A stretch of DNA of 64,000 bases. Origin: CAYQTL01 sp964420405. GTDB lineage: Bacteria; Acidobacteriota; Thermoanaerobaculia; Thermoanaerobaculales; Sulfomarinibacteraceae. The notes below the pieces were generated by a model, which saw only the letters and a list, made by a program, of their open reading frames with translations, did not search any database and was not told the DNA's origin. Position numbers and translations under genes: made by a program. The stretch is taken from positions 62,001 through 126,000 of the forward strand of contig CAYQTL010000007.1 of NCBI GenBank assembly GCA_964420405.1. Direction: 5' to 3'. Of the stretch, positions 41,973 through 51,022 are shown one piece after another (position 1 is the stretch's first letter; every line of letters begins with the position of its first letter).

Positions 41973-43096
41973 TCGGCGACGCCCCGGTCTGCGCCGTCCA
42001 GCGCTACGGCACCGGCCTGGAGGGCCTGGTGGTGGGTGACACCGCGGTCGGCACCATCGACGGCACCGCCGGGCGGCTGCTGTACCGCGGCTACCCCGTC
42101 GAGGACCTCGTCGAGCACTGCGACTTCGAGCAGGTCGCACACCTGGTGCTGTTCGGAGAGCTTGCCGACGACCGCCGGCGGCGCGAGTGGAGCGACGAGC
42201 TGCGACGGTGGCGGCACCCTCCGGAGGCGGCGTTCGACGCCCTCCGTCGGGTCCCCGAGCGCGCCCATCCGCTCGCCCAGTACCGCACGATGCTGACGGT
42301 CGCGGCGTGCCACATCCCGGAGGCGGAGGACACCAGCCTGGAGGCCCAGCGCCGCCGCCCGTCGCGGATCCTCAGCTGGACCGCGTCGCTGGCGGCGGCG
42401 GCGATCCGGCACCTTGACGGTCTGCCGCCGGTACCCCCGCGGGACGACCTCGGCCACGCCGCCAACTTCCTGTGGCAGGTGCTGGGCGAGGAGCCGTCGT
42501 CACAGGCGGTTCGGGCGTTCGACGCCAGCCTCGTGGTCCAGGCCGAGCACGGCCTCCATGCCGCCTGCTTCGCGGCGCTCGTGGTGGCGTCCACCGGCGC
42601 CGACCTCGGCTCGGCGGTCCTGGCGGGGATGGGTGCACTGTCCGGCGCGCGCCATGGCGGCGCCAACCAGCTCGCCTTCGAGATGCTGGCGCCGCTCGAG
42701 GACGTGGCCGCCGCCCGGCGCTGGGCCCGGCGGGCGATCGCGGAGCGGTACCGGTTTCCCGGGTTCGGCCACCGCGTCTACAAGTGTCCCGATCCGCGCG
42801 TCGGGGCGCTCGAGCGGTTCGCCCGCGACCTGCTGCGCTCGACCGGCCGGGAGCGGCTGTGGGACGTGTGGCGCGCGGTCCGGGCCGAGGTCGAGGACGC
42901 CCTCGGACCCAAGGGCATCCACGCCAACGTGGACAGCATCACCGGTCTCATCTACCACCCCATGGGTCTGCCGCCGAGCGCGTTCCCGATCCCGTTCTGC
43001 CTCGCGATCCAGACGGGGTGGATGGCCCACTGTCTCGAGTACCTCCCGGACGGTCCCGTCATCGGGCCGGGAGCGGTGGCGGTCAACGGATCCTGA
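41969..43096 (+). CDS. Citrate-synthase paralogue with catalytic triad but without two substrate arginines
   Basis: The 375-residue protein (GTG start, coupled to the previous gene) keeps His in GARHGGANQ (about 227), His in GFGHRVYK (about 265) and Asp in NVDSITG (about 320). The arginine of the AMARTVGW segment is replaced (LAIQTGWMAH), and the C-terminal RPxxxYVG motif is replaced by IGPGAVAVNG. These arginines normally clamp oxaloacetate/citrate carboxylates. It may pair with the preceding paralogue and use a different oxo-acid or acyl-CoA. Its 3' end overlaps the convergent gene at 43083 by 14 bp. Confidence 0.9.
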   Translation: MIGDAPVCAVQRYGTGLEGLVVGDTAVGTIDGTAGRLLYRGYPVEDLVEHCDFEQVAHLVLFGELADDRRRREWSDELRRWRHPPEAAFDALRRVPERAHPLAQYRTMLTVAACHIPEAEDTSLEAQRRRPSRILSWTASLAAAAIRHLDGLPPVPPRDDLGHAANFLWQVLGEEPSSQAVRAFDASLVVQAEHGLHAACFAALVVASTGADLGSAVLAGMGALSGARHGGANQLAFEMLAPLEDVAAARRWARRAIAERYRFPGFGHRVYKCPDPRVGALERFARDLLRSTGRERLWDVWRAVRAEVEDALGPKGIHANVDSITGLIYHPMGLPPSAFPIPFCLAIQTGWMAHCLEYLPDGPVIGPGAVAVNGS

Positions 43097-44009
43097 GGAA
43101 CGCCTCGCGCATCTCCAGCAGCAGGGAGGTGAAGCCGAGCTCCTCGCGGATGCGCCGCATCTCGCCGCCGTTGGCGCCGTTGCCCGAGTGCAGCCGCAGC
43201 TCGTCCACGATCTCGTAGAACCTCGCCACCGGGCCGAGGCCCAGCGCCTCGAGGTTGGCCTCGATCCAGCCGGCGTCGCCGGCCGCGGCCCACACAGCCG
43301 CGCGATGCCGCGGCGCACCGCCGATCGCCTCGTCGGCGAGCAGCGTCACCTCCCGGTGGAGGGCACGGACCACGCCGCCGTCGTCGCCGTCGGCCAGCGC
43401 CCGCTCGACCCCGAAGGTCTCGTCGGGCGGCAACGGCTCGCCGCCGTCTCCGTCCTGTCGCCCGGCGGAACCCTCTTCCGCGACAGCACCCTCGAGGTCA
43501 CCCGCGGCGTCGTCCTCAGGCGGTGCCCCGCCAACGGGCGCCGCCGCGCCGGTCCGCGGCGACGCCGGCCGGCGCCCGTTGCCGCGCAGCGCTTCCACGA
43601 GGTGGGCGTGGAGCTCCCCGACGGCCTCGACCTCGACCGGCGCCACCGGCTTCGCCCTCGCCAGCTGGAGCCTGACGACCTCCATCGCCTCGAGGCGCCG
43701 CAACAGCTCCTGCGGGCTCGCCGCGAGCCGCGGCACCAACCGGTCGAGCAGCTCGAGCTCGTCGAGGAGCAGCTCGGCGAGGTCGGAGAAGGTGGTGTAC
43801 TCGAGCAGACTCTCGGCCTCCGGCGGCAGCTGCCCGAGGCGCGCCTCGGAGCGGCGCCGGGCGAGTAGCCGCTCCGCGACCGTCGGTGGGCAGACGCGGT
43901 CGAAGCTGCCCTCCCCGTGGTGCCGCTCGACCCAGCGGCCGACGATCCGGCGCAGGGTCGTCAGCAGCTCGGCCAGCTCACGATAGGCGTTCGCGACGGG
44001 ATCAGTCAC
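43083..44009 (-). CDS. Hypothetical cytoplasmic protein with low-complexity centre
   Basis: The 308-residue protein has a helical N-terminal half (AYRELAELLTTLRRIVGRWVERHHGEG ... LLDELELLDRLVPRLAASPQELLRRLEAMEVVRL). A Pro/Gly/Asp/Glu-rich linker (about 145-200) and a helical C-terminal part (LHREVTLLADEAIG ... LGFTSLLLEMREAFLRIR) follow. No family recognised. I chose the GTG at 44009 because GGAGG lies 11 nt upstream; a TTG at 44027 is the alternative and would lie 6 nt from a predicted start point. Confidence 0.65.
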   Translation of the reverse strand: MTDPVANAYRELAELLTTLRRIVGRWVERHHGEGSFDRVCPPTVAERLLARRRSEARLGQLPPEAESLLEYTTFSDLAELLLDELELLDRLVPRLAASPQELLRRLEAMEVVRLQLARAKPVAPVEVEAVGELHAHLVEALRGNGRRPASPRTGAAAPVGGAPPEDDAAGDLEGAVAEEGSAGRQDGDGGEPLPPDETFGVERALADGDDGGVVRALHREVTLLADEAIGGAPRHRAAVWAAAGDAGWIEANLEALGLGPVARFYEIVDELRLHSGNGANGGEMRRIREELGFTSLLLEMREAFLRIR

Positions 44010-44039
44010 GGTCGGAACGGCCTCCAACGCCGCTCACGA

Positions 44040-44064
44040 AGTGTACACCAGTGAGGCATCACTG
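44040..44064 (-). promoter_or_regulatory. Candidate -10 box and operator upstream of the 308-residue protein
   Basis: On the minus strand TACACT (44040-44045) is a possible -10 box. The adjacent palindrome CAGTGAGGCATCACTG (44049-44064, 6-bp arms) would sit between -10 and -35, where a repressor could act. Confidence 0.4.
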
Positions 44065-44209
44065 TCACGCGAGCCACGTGGCGAGACAGCCCCCTGGAGG
44101 CAGCTCGTGCCGGCACCGGCCGACCATCGTCCGCTCTCGCCGGCGTCGCCGCCCTCACAGGCCCGTGGTATGTTCGTCGGGGTCATGACAGCCAGCTCCG
44201 GAGCCCACG

Positions 44210-44605
44210 GTGCCGATCCGGCTTGAGGTCCACGAGGACGGCGCGCTGGTCGTCCTCGTCGCCACCGGCGTCGTCACAGAGCGCGAGTTCGTCAGCGTCC
44301 ACGAGCGCTTCCTCCACAACCCCGCCGACATGGCCCGCCTGCGCCAGTGGCTGTCCGACTGGACCCGGGCCGACGCTCTCGAGATCTCGGCCGACTCGAT
44401 CCGCTCGCTCGCCTGCATCGCCGTGGACGCGACCCGTTCGGTCGACCACACGGGGCGGGTCGCCATGCTCGTCGGCACCGACCGGGTCGAGCGGATCGCC
44501 GGCGTGTGGCGGGCGTTCAGCGACCAGACCGGGTGGCCGACGCTGGTGACCTCCGACCGCGCCGAGGCTCTCGCCTTCCTTGGCCGCGAGCGAGCTCCCT
44601 CCTGA
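44210..44605 (+). CDS. Small SpoIIAA/STAS-like protein
   Basis: The 131-residue protein starts at a GTG with GGAG upstream. The alternating beta/alpha pattern (IRLEVHEDGALVVLVATGVVTEREFVSVHERFL ... DALEISADSIRSLACIAVDATRSVDHTGRVAMLVGTDRVERIAGVWRAFS) resembles the SpoIIAA-like/STAS-related fold found in small bacterial proteins of unknown function. A TATGTT box at 44169-44174 is a possible -10. The family assignment is tentative. Confidence 0.7.
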   Translation: MPIRLEVHEDGALVVLVATGVVTEREFVSVHERFLHNPADMARLRQWLSDWTRADALEISADSIRSLACIAVDATRSVDHTGRVAMLVGTDRVERIAGVWRAFSDQTGWPTLVTSDRAEALAFLGRERAPS

Positions 44606-44647
44606 AAGGGGACCGCGTCGCGGCGTGCTCCGAACCGCCAGCTTCCC

Positions 44648-44670
44648 GTAGCGCCGGCTTCCAGCCGGCA
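44648..44670. repeat. REP-like palindrome, left copy
   Basis: GCCGGCTTCCAGCCGGC at its centre is a perfect 7-bp-arm palindrome preceded by GTAGC. Similar GTAGCGCNGGCTTNCAGCC repeats are common in many GC-rich bacterial genomes. An inverted, diverged copy is at 44777-44799. Together they occupy the 297-bp gap before fxsA, in which no gene is seen. Confidence 0.6.
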
Positions 44671-44776
44671 CGCATCCGCTCGAGGACGCGACACCGGTCG
44701 GGGGATGGCCCCACGGCGCCGGCGTCGGGCTCCCGCTCGGACGTCGAGCTCGCCGGGTGATCAGGCCTGTGAAGCC

Positions 44777-44799
44777 TGCCAGCGGGAAGCTGGCGCGAC
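44777..44799. repeat. REP-like palindrome, right inverted copy
   Basis: TGCCAGCGGGAAGCTGGCGC is close to the reverse complement of the copy at 44648-44670. The pair encloses about 105 bp, so the unit may be a small BIME/MITE-like element. Confidence 0.5.
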
Positions 44800-44902
44800 G
44801 TCGCGGATGCTGCCGGTCGCTGACGCAGTGGTCAGCCGCTGCACCGACGGATGCGTCGGCCACGGACCCGGTCTCGGTGGCCTGTCGCACACCGAGACGC
44901 CC

Positions 44903-45316
44903 CTACTCCCCGTTTACCCGCTCCCAGCGCGCGTCCATTACGGTGGCGCCGCCGTGGACCCTGTCGCGGAGGGTGCGGGTCACTGCGCGCCGGACCGCCC
45001 GCCGGCCCGCCGGCACGAGCAGGAAGAACCCGCACGCATCGGTCAGCAGGCCAGGGGTGAGCAGGACCGCGCCGGCGATCACGATCAGCAGCCCGTCGAC
45101 GAGCTCCGCGGCCGGCATCCTGCCCTGCTCGAGCTCGGTGCGGACGCGCGCCAGGACCCGCAGCCCCTGCAGCCGGGTCAGCCACGCGCCGAGCACCCCG
45201 GTCAGCAGCACCAGGGCGATCGTCGGGCCGAGCCCGACCAGACGTCCCACCTGCACCAGCAGCACGAGCTCGACGAGCGGGACGACGGTGAACAGCAGCA
45301 GCAGTCGCAGCAGCAC
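44903..45316 (-). CDS. fxsA: FxsA-family membrane protein
   Basis: The 137-residue protein has three to four hydrophobic helices: LLLLFTVVPLVELVLLVQVGRLVGLGPTIALVLLTGVLGAWL and LVDGLLIVIAGAVLLTPGLLTDACGFFLLVP. The PGLLTD motif is diagnostic of FxsA. In E. coli the protein modifies exclusion of phage T7, but its normal role is unclear. It follows the hybrid transporter operon in the same direction, 28 bp from the last gene, and may be co-transcribed. Confidence 0.93.
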   Translation of the reverse strand: MLLRLLLLFTVVPLVELVLLVQVGRLVGLGPTIALVLLTGVLGAWLTRLQGLRVLARVRTELEQGRMPAAELVDGLLIVIAGAVLLTPGLLTDACGFFLLVPAGRRAVRRAVTRTLRDRVHGGATVMDARWERVNGE

Positions 45317-45343
45317 GGGGCCTCCTCCACGTCGTGCAACGCG

Positions 45344-46072
45344 TCACCCGCCGAGGAGCTTCTCGCGGCGCTCGGCGCGGGCGATCGCCAGCCCCACCAG
45401 CGCCGCGACCGCGAGCACGAACCCGATCCGGTTCTGCACCGTCCACGCCAGCACGTCCGCGGGGCTCGCACCGTCCACGGCGAGAGGGTTGAAGAACGGT
45501 GACAGGCGCGACTGGTGGTCGCCGAAGCCGGTCAGAAAGGCGTTCAGCGTCAGAAGCCCGACCGACATCATGGCGCCGGTGACCTCGCTCCTGCCGAGGG
45601 CCGCGAACCAGGCCGCCGCCGCCAGGTAGAACGCCGCCGACTGGAACGCCCCGTACAGTGCACCGGCCGACACGGGCGCCAGCAGCAGGTGGGTCACCGC
45701 CGCCGTCAGCGCGAGCGACCCGGCCAGCAGGAGAGCTCCCGCCGCGAGCGTGCCAGCCCACACGCGGTGCGCGCCTCCCGGCACCGTGTAGGCGATCTCC
45801 AGCGTGCGACGGTCGATCTCGCCCGCGATCACCCGCACGCCGAGCCCGATCGCGAGCGCCGCCAGCGGCACCCCGAGCAACACGTTCTGGACGTCCACCA
45901 GGTCGAAGTCGGTCTCGCGCCACCCGATCAGCAGCCGGCCCGCCTGGAACGCGGTCCACGCCAGCGGCAGCAGCGCCGCGACCCAGAACCGGCGTCCGGC
46001 GAGCACGCGCGCGGACAGCAGCACCACGCTCCGGGCGTCGATCAGCCGGCGGAGGACGGCGGCACCCTTCAC
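45344..46072 (-). CDS. ABC-2-type transporter permease
   Basis: The 242-residue protein has about six transmembrane helices. It begins VKGAAVLRRLIDARSVVLLSARVLAGRRFWVAALLPLAW and includes VIAGEIDRRTLEIAYTVPGGAHRVWAGTLAAGALLLAG, the typical coupling-helix region of ABC-2 permeases. The GTG start overlaps the stop of the RND/ABC fusion gene (GTGA). It is the obvious membrane partner for the ATPase domain fused to the RND protein. Substrate unknown. Confidence 0.88.
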   Translation of the reverse strand: MKGAAVLRRLIDARSVVLLSARVLAGRRFWVAALLPLAWTAFQAGRLLIGWRETDFDLVDVQNVLLGVPLAALAIGLGVRVIAGEIDRRTLEIAYTVPGGAHRVWAGTLAAGALLLAGSLALTAAVTHLLLAPVSAGALYGAFQSAAFYLAAAAWFAALGRSEVTGAMMSVGLLTLNAFLTGFGDHQSRLSPFFNPLAVDGASPADVLAWTVQNRIGFVLAVAALVGLAIARAERREKLLGG

Positions 46073-49000
46073 GGCGCCTTCCCCGCTCCGGCGCGCACCA
46101 ACCAGAGGTAGCCGTCCTCGAGAACCGGCTCGATCGGGTGGGCACCGGGCGCCGGGCGGCCCGCAGAGAGGACCCGCATCCGCCCTCCCCCACCGGCCTC
46201 CGGCACCCGCTCCACCACCAGCGCGTCGGGCGGCAGCGGCGGATCGTCGCCGCGCAGCTCCCACACCCGGCCGGCCGCCTCCAAAGCGAGGTCGGCGGGC
46301 ACGCCGTCGAAGACGATCTCCCCCCGTGCGAGCACCACCACCCGCTCGCACGCCACCGCCACGTCCTCAACCACGTGGGTCGAGAACAGCACCACGCGGC
46401 CCTCGGCGAGCCGCGCGAGAAGGGTGCGGAAGCGGATCCGCTCGCGGGGGTCGAGGCCCACTGTCGGCTCGTCGACGATGATCACCGGCGGCAGCCGGAG
46501 CAGCGTCCGCGCCACCGCCACCCGCTGCTTCATGCCTCCCGACAGGCCTCCGATGAGGGCGTCCGCCCGGTCCCCGAGGCCGACCTCGTCGAGCAGCGAG
46601 GCGATCCGGCGCTCCCGCTCGGCCGCCGGCTGGAGGTCGTACATCAGGGCGTAGTACGTCAGGTACTCGCGCGCCGTCAGGTTCTCGGGCAGACCGAACT
46701 CCTGCGGCAGGTAGCCCACCCAGTGGGCGAGCCGCCGTCGCAGCCGCTCGAGGGGCACCCCGCCGATGGTGATGCGGCCGAGGGACGGCTCGAGAATCCC
46801 GGCGAGCAGCCGCAGCAGGGTGGTCTTGCCGGCGCCGTTGGGGCCCAGGATGCCTACCATCCCCCGCTCCGCCCGGAGATGGACCGTCGCCAGGGCCTCC
46901 ACCTCGTCGCGCTGCAACCCGAGACCGAAGACGGCCCGGGCGAGACGACGCCACGTCGTCCGGGTCCGATGCAGAGTTCCTTCCGGGACCCGCTCGGCCA
47001 CCGCCCCGCCCGCGACTCTCCGGGCCGTCCGGCGGCCACCCTGGACGATGCCGACGACCACCGCGAGGAGGACCACCGCCGTCGCCGGCAGCCGGACCCG
47101 CTCCTCTGCCAGCTCGGGGAGGACCCAGTGGAACGTGGTCAGCACCGCCAGGGCCGCCCACGGCGCCAGGGCGGCGAGCAGGTTCTCGATGCCTCCCGGC
47201 GCGACGTCCCCGAAGCGGTCGTGCCGGCCCCGCGCCCGTCTGGTCTCCCGCAGCGTCCTCGCCGCCAGTGCTGCGGCCACGAACGTCAGCACCACCCTCC
47301 ACAGCATCGAGTCCACGCTCCACGCCAGGTAGACGGCGCCCGCCAGCAGCAGCGCCAGCGCGACGAGCCTCTCCCGCGCCTCGGCCGCGACGAACGGCGT
47401 CCCTCCCCTCGCGGCGACCCGCTGCGCGAAGTCGTGGCCGACGCGCCACGCGCGGCCCACCGGTCCGGGGCGGCCGTACACCTTGCGCAGGTACCGCGCC
47501 TCCACCGCCGGAGGCCCGTCCTCGGTGCGGGGCTCGACACGCTCGGGCCGCCGCAGCACCAGCGCCGCGACGCCCAGCAGCACGCCGCCCACCAGCACCG
47601 CCGTCACCACCTGCCACGTCAGGCTCGTGATGCGCTCGGTCACCGCCAGCGGCACGACCACCGCCGAGGTCGCCGCCATCCACCCGAGCACGAGCCACGG
47701 GCCGAGCCGACCGAAGGTGCGGTCGAGGCGGGAGAGCAGCACGAACCCCACCGGGATCACCAGCAGGGTGAGCAGCGTCGAGGTCACCAACCCGCCCATC
47801 ACCACGGTCGCGAACGGCGGCCAGATCTCCATCTCGCGACCGCTCGTCAGCGCCAGCGGCCACAGCCCGGCGACGGTGGTGCAGGTGGTCATCAGCACCG
47901 GCCGGGCCCGCTCCCGGACCGCCGCCAGGGCCGCCGCGCCGGCGCTCCAGCGGCCAGCCAGCACCCGCTGCTGCATCCGGTCCACCAGCAGGATCGCCGG
48001 GTTGACCGTCAGCCCGAGCAGCGCCACCACCCCGACCAGGGCCATGGTGTCGGCCGGCATCCCCGCGAGCACCAGCGCCCACGTGGCGCCCAGCACTGTC
48101 AGCGGCACCGCGAGCAGCACCAGCACCGGCATGGTGAGCGACTCGAAGGTGATCGCCAGGACCGCGAACAGCAGCAGCAGCACCGGCACGAGGATCCGCT
48201 TGAACCAGCGACCGGAATCCCCGGCGCCGAGCACCTCGACGGTGGTGCCCTCGGGACGGTGCACCTCCCGCACCGCCGCCGCGATCCGGTCGTCGAGCGA
48301 CCTGCGGGCCGGGCCGCTGCGCGGCGCACCCTCGTCGAGCCGGTAGGAGACCGTCAGCTCGCGGCGGCCGTTGTGGTGCCGGATCACGGGCGCCGGCTCC
48401 GCCCGGCGCACCGTCGCCAGCTCGCCGAGGGGCAGGGCGCCCGCCGCCGTCGCGAGCCGCAGGTCGCGGACGCGCTCGAGAGCGCGACCGCCGCCCACCT
48501 CCTCCTCGGGCGTGCGGACCACCAGCGGCAGCTCGCGGCCGTCGGACAGCGGGAAGCCGACCCGCATCTGGACGCCTTCCCGCCGCAGGACGGCGAGCCC
48601 CGGGAGCACGCCGTCTGCCGTCAGCCCGCGCGCCGCGAGGGCCGCCGGCCGCGGCTCCACCCGGATCTCCTCCTGGCCCCGCTGCACAGACACCCACGCC
48701 CCCTGCGCGCCGATCTCCGGCAGCGACTCCAGCCGGGCCTCGATCTGGTAGGCGATCCTCTCGAGCTGGCGGGCTTCCGGACCCGACACCACGACCTCGG
48801 CGGGCCCCTGGCCGAGCAGCGCCAGCATCCCGCCGCCGCCTCCCTGGCCCTCCTCGCCGCCGCCACCGGTGTCCGCCGAACGGATCTCGACTCCCTCCAG
48901 GCCCCGGGCGGCGGTGCGGACGCGCTCGCGCACCACCCCTGCGGTGGTCGACGGCGGCCGTCGCTCGGCCTCCACCAGCCGCACCGTCAGGCTACCGCCG

Positions 49001-50844
49001 CCCTCCTGCACCAGCGACTCCGTCCGCTCCACCCCCGGCAGACCGCGCACGGCACCCTCGAGCCTGTCGAACACCCGCTCCGCGGCCTCCAGCGAGTCGC
49101 CCCGGGGCAGGTCGACGGCGAGCCGGACCTCGTCAGCCGCGGGAGGCTCCTGCATCGCCGTCCCCACCGCGACCCACGGCACGGCGACGATCACCGTCAG
49201 CAGCACCGCCGCCGCCACTCCCGCCAACCAGCTCGACGGACGGCGCAGCGCGACCTTCAGCAGCCCGGTGAACAGCTCCCGGGCGCGGTCCGGCCGGACC
49301 ACGCCGGCATGGGCGGCGCGCCGGCGGCGCTCCTCCTTGAGCCGCGCGCGGGCCGCCGGCGCCGCGAAGTGCCTGGCCAGCAGCGGAACCAGCCCGACCG
49401 CCACCAGCAGCGAGGCGGCCAGCGGCAGGAGGATCGCCACCGCAACCAGCACCAGCAGCCCGCGGACCACCGTCTCCTCGGCGGCGAACGCGACCGGGAC
49501 GAACACAACCGCGTTGGTGGCCGTCGACGCGACGATCGCCCGCAGGGTGCGCCGCACGCCCCCGGCTGCGGCGTCGTCCGGTCCGCTGCCGCGCTCGAGG
49601 CGGCGCACCACGGCCTCGTACACGACCACGCTGTTGTCCACCAGCATGCCGACGCCGACAGCGAGCCCGAACAGGGTGATCAGGTTGAGGGTCCAGCCGC
49701 CGAGATACAGCAGCGCCACCGCCGACAGCAGACTGACCGGCACCGCCAGCCCGACCACGGCGACCCCGCGCACCTGGCGCAGGAACAGCAGCAGCACCGC
49801 CATCGCCACAGCGAACCCCGACAGCGCCAGCCGCTCGAGCCGCTCGAGCTGCTGCTCGACCAGCTCGGCGGCGTCATAGCCGATCACCAGCCGGAGACCG
49901 TACGGAGCGAGCTCGTCGGAGAGCTCGCCGAGGCGGTCGCGGAGCCGCCGCCCCAGCCGCACCAGGTTCGCGCCCTCCTCCTGGAACACCACCAACCCCA
50001 CCGACGGCCGGCCGTCGATGCGCAGCAGCACGTCCTCCCGCCCGGGACCCGACGACAGCCCGGCCACGTGCCGCAGCAGGACCGGCCGCGACGGGTCCAC
50101 GCGCAGCTCGCCGAGGGACACGATCCCCCGCGGGCGGCCGTCGAGCATCACCGCCAGCCGGTCCTGGCCGTCCTCCACGTCGCCCGCGTAACGCAGCCGC
50201 CGGACCTCCCGCGCCAGGGCGCCCGTGACCTGCTGCGGCGTCACCCCGAGCGCCGCCGCCCGCTCCGGGTCCACCGTCACCGTCAGCTCCCGCGCGGCGC
50301 CGCCGCTGGCCAGCACCCGCCCGACGTCGGTCACCGCCGCCAGCCGCGGCACGACCCGCTCCTCCACCAGATCGCGCAGCGCGTTCCGGTCCGCCCCGCC
50401 GGCCACCTGGACGACCATCACGAACCGGCTCACCGCCGTCAGGTCCTGCGCGCTGACCTCGACCACGGTACCCTCGGGCTGGGTCCGCGCCAGCTCCGAG
50501 GCGATCCGTTGCAGCTCGAGCTCGCGGACCTTCAAGTCGGTGCCGGCCCGGAACCGGACCGTGAACCAGCCTCCCGAGCCGCGGACCTCGCCCCAGGTCT
50601 CCTCCACGTCGGGGACCTCGCCGGTCCGGCTCTCCAGCGGGATCAGCAGCTCCCGCTCGACGAGCTCCGGCTCGGAGCCCGGCCGCACGAAGCGGACGTA
50701 CAGCTCGTCGCCCTCGAGGGCCGGCAGCAGCTCCACCGGCAGCCGCCACCAGCCGGCGACCCCGAGCAGCACGATCGCGAGGAACACCATCGCCGTCGCG
50801 ACCGGGCGACGGACCGGGAGAGCCAGCAGGTCGGGTGTCCTCAA
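46069..50844 (-). CDS. RND permease fused to an ABC transporter ATPase
   Basis: One uninterrupted frame of 1591 residues. Residues 1 to about 1040 are a complete AcrB-type RND permease: LPVELLPALEGDE, VGMLVDNSVVVYEAVVRR in TM4 near residue 400, the second-half GLTVNPAILLVDRM, and RPVLMTTCTTVAGLWPLA. About 1045-1310 is a linker with roughly five to six further membrane helices. From about 1315 there is a full ABC ATPase: GPNGAGKTT (about 1333), LSGGMKQRVAVARTLL, VIIVDEPTVGLDP and LFSTHVVED. The start is TTG with GAGAGGT upstream; no ATG or GTG fits. TM4 has Asp-Asn where AcrB has Asp-Asp, and the TM10 lysine is replaced, so the proton relay is atypical. Upstream is a second RND gene, downstream an ABC-2 permease. 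Confidence 0.93.
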   Translation of the reverse strand: MRTPDLLALPVRRPVATAMVFLAIVLLGVAGWWRLPVELLPALEGDELYVRFVRPGSEPELVERELLIPLESRTGEVPDVEETWGEVRGSGGWFTVRFRAGTDLKVRELELQRIASELARTQPEGTVVEVSAQDLTAVSRFVMVVQVAGGADRNALRDLVEERVVPRLAAVTDVGRVLASGGAARELTVTVDPERAAALGVTPQQVTGALAREVRRLRYAGDVEDGQDRLAVMLDGRPRGIVSLGELRVDPSRPVLLRHVAGLSSGPGREDVLLRIDGRPSVGLVVFQEEGANLVRLGRRLRDRLGELSDELAPYGLRLVIGYDAAELVEQQLERLERLALSGFAVAMAVLLLFLRQVRGVAVVGLAVPVSLLSAVALLYLGGWTLNLITLFGLAVGVGMLVDNSVVVYEAVVRRLERGSGPDDAAAGGVRRTLRAIVASTATNAVVFVPVAFAAEETVVRGLLVLVAVAILLPLAASLLVAVGLVPLLARHFAAPAARARLKEERRRRAAHAGVVRPDRARELFTGLLKVALRRPSSWLAGVAAAVLLTVIVAVPWVAVGTAMQEPPAADEVRLAVDLPRGDSLEAAERVFDRLEGAVRGLPGVERTESLVQEGGGSLTVRLVEAERRPPSTTAGVVRERVRTAARGLEGVEIRSADTGGGGEEGQGGGGGMLALLGQGPAEVVVSGPEARQLERIAYQIEARLESLPEIGAQGAWVSVQRGQEEIRVEPRPAALAARGLTADGVLPGLAVLRREGVQMRVGFPLSDGRELPLVVRTPEEEVGGGRALERVRDLRLATAAGALPLGELATVRRAEPAPVIRHHNGRRELTVSYRLDEGAPRSGPARRSLDDRIAAAVREVHRPEGTTVEVLGAGDSGRWFKRILVPVLLLLFAVLAITFESLTMPVLVLLAVPLTVLGATWALVLAGMPADTMALVGVVALLGLTVNPAILLVDRMQQRVLAGRWSAGAAALAAVRERARPVLMTTCTTVAGLWPLALTSGREMEIWPPFATVVMGGLVTSTLLTLLVIPVGFVLLSRLDRTFGRLGPWLVLGWMAATSAVVVPLAVTERITSLTWQVVTAVLVGGVLLGVAALVLRRPERVEPRTEDGPPAVEARYLRKVYGRPGPVGRAWRVGHDFAQRVAARGGTPFVAAEARERLVALALLLAGAVYLAWSVDSMLWRVVLTFVAAALAARTLRETRRARGRHDRFGDVAPGGIENLLAALAPWAALAVLTTFHWVLPELAEERVRLPATAVVLLAVVVGIVQGGRRTARRVAGGAVAERVPEGTLHRTRTTWRRLARAVFGLGLQRDEVEALATVHLRAERGMVGILGPNGAGKTTLLRLLAGILEPSLGRITIGGVPLERLRRRLAHWVGYLPQEFGLPENLTAREYLTYYALMYDLQPAAERERRIASLLDEVGLGDRADALIGGLSGGMKQRVAVARTLLRLPPVIIVDEPTVGLDPRERIRFRTLLARLAEGRVVLFSTHVVEDVAVACERVVVLARGEIVFDGVPADLALEAAGRVWELRGDDPPLPPDALVVERVPEAGGGGRMRVLSAGRPAPGAHPIEPVLEDGYLWLVRAGAGKAP

Positions 50845-50873
50845 CGCGACCTCTCATCCCGCCCGCAGGCCCC

Positions 50874-51010
50874 CGTCCGTTCCCGGTGGGGCGGTCCGGA
50901 CGCCGCGAAGGTGGACGGGCAGGAGACCTGCGGGCGACAGCGTCCGGAAACGGGCACCGGCGGGGACACGGATGCGGACGCAGGCACGGAGGCGGGCGCG
51001 GACGTGCGGG
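50874..51010. repeat. Diverged hexamer-armed element between the two RND genes
   Basis: A short C-rich block (CGTCCGTTCCCGG) and a G-rich run of hexamers related to GCGGAC/GGCACG (50960-51010) lie in the 178-bp gap inside the transporter operon. It is weaker than other copies. No gene is seen in the gap. Confidence 0.45.
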
Positions 51011-51022
51011 CGAGGGGCACGC

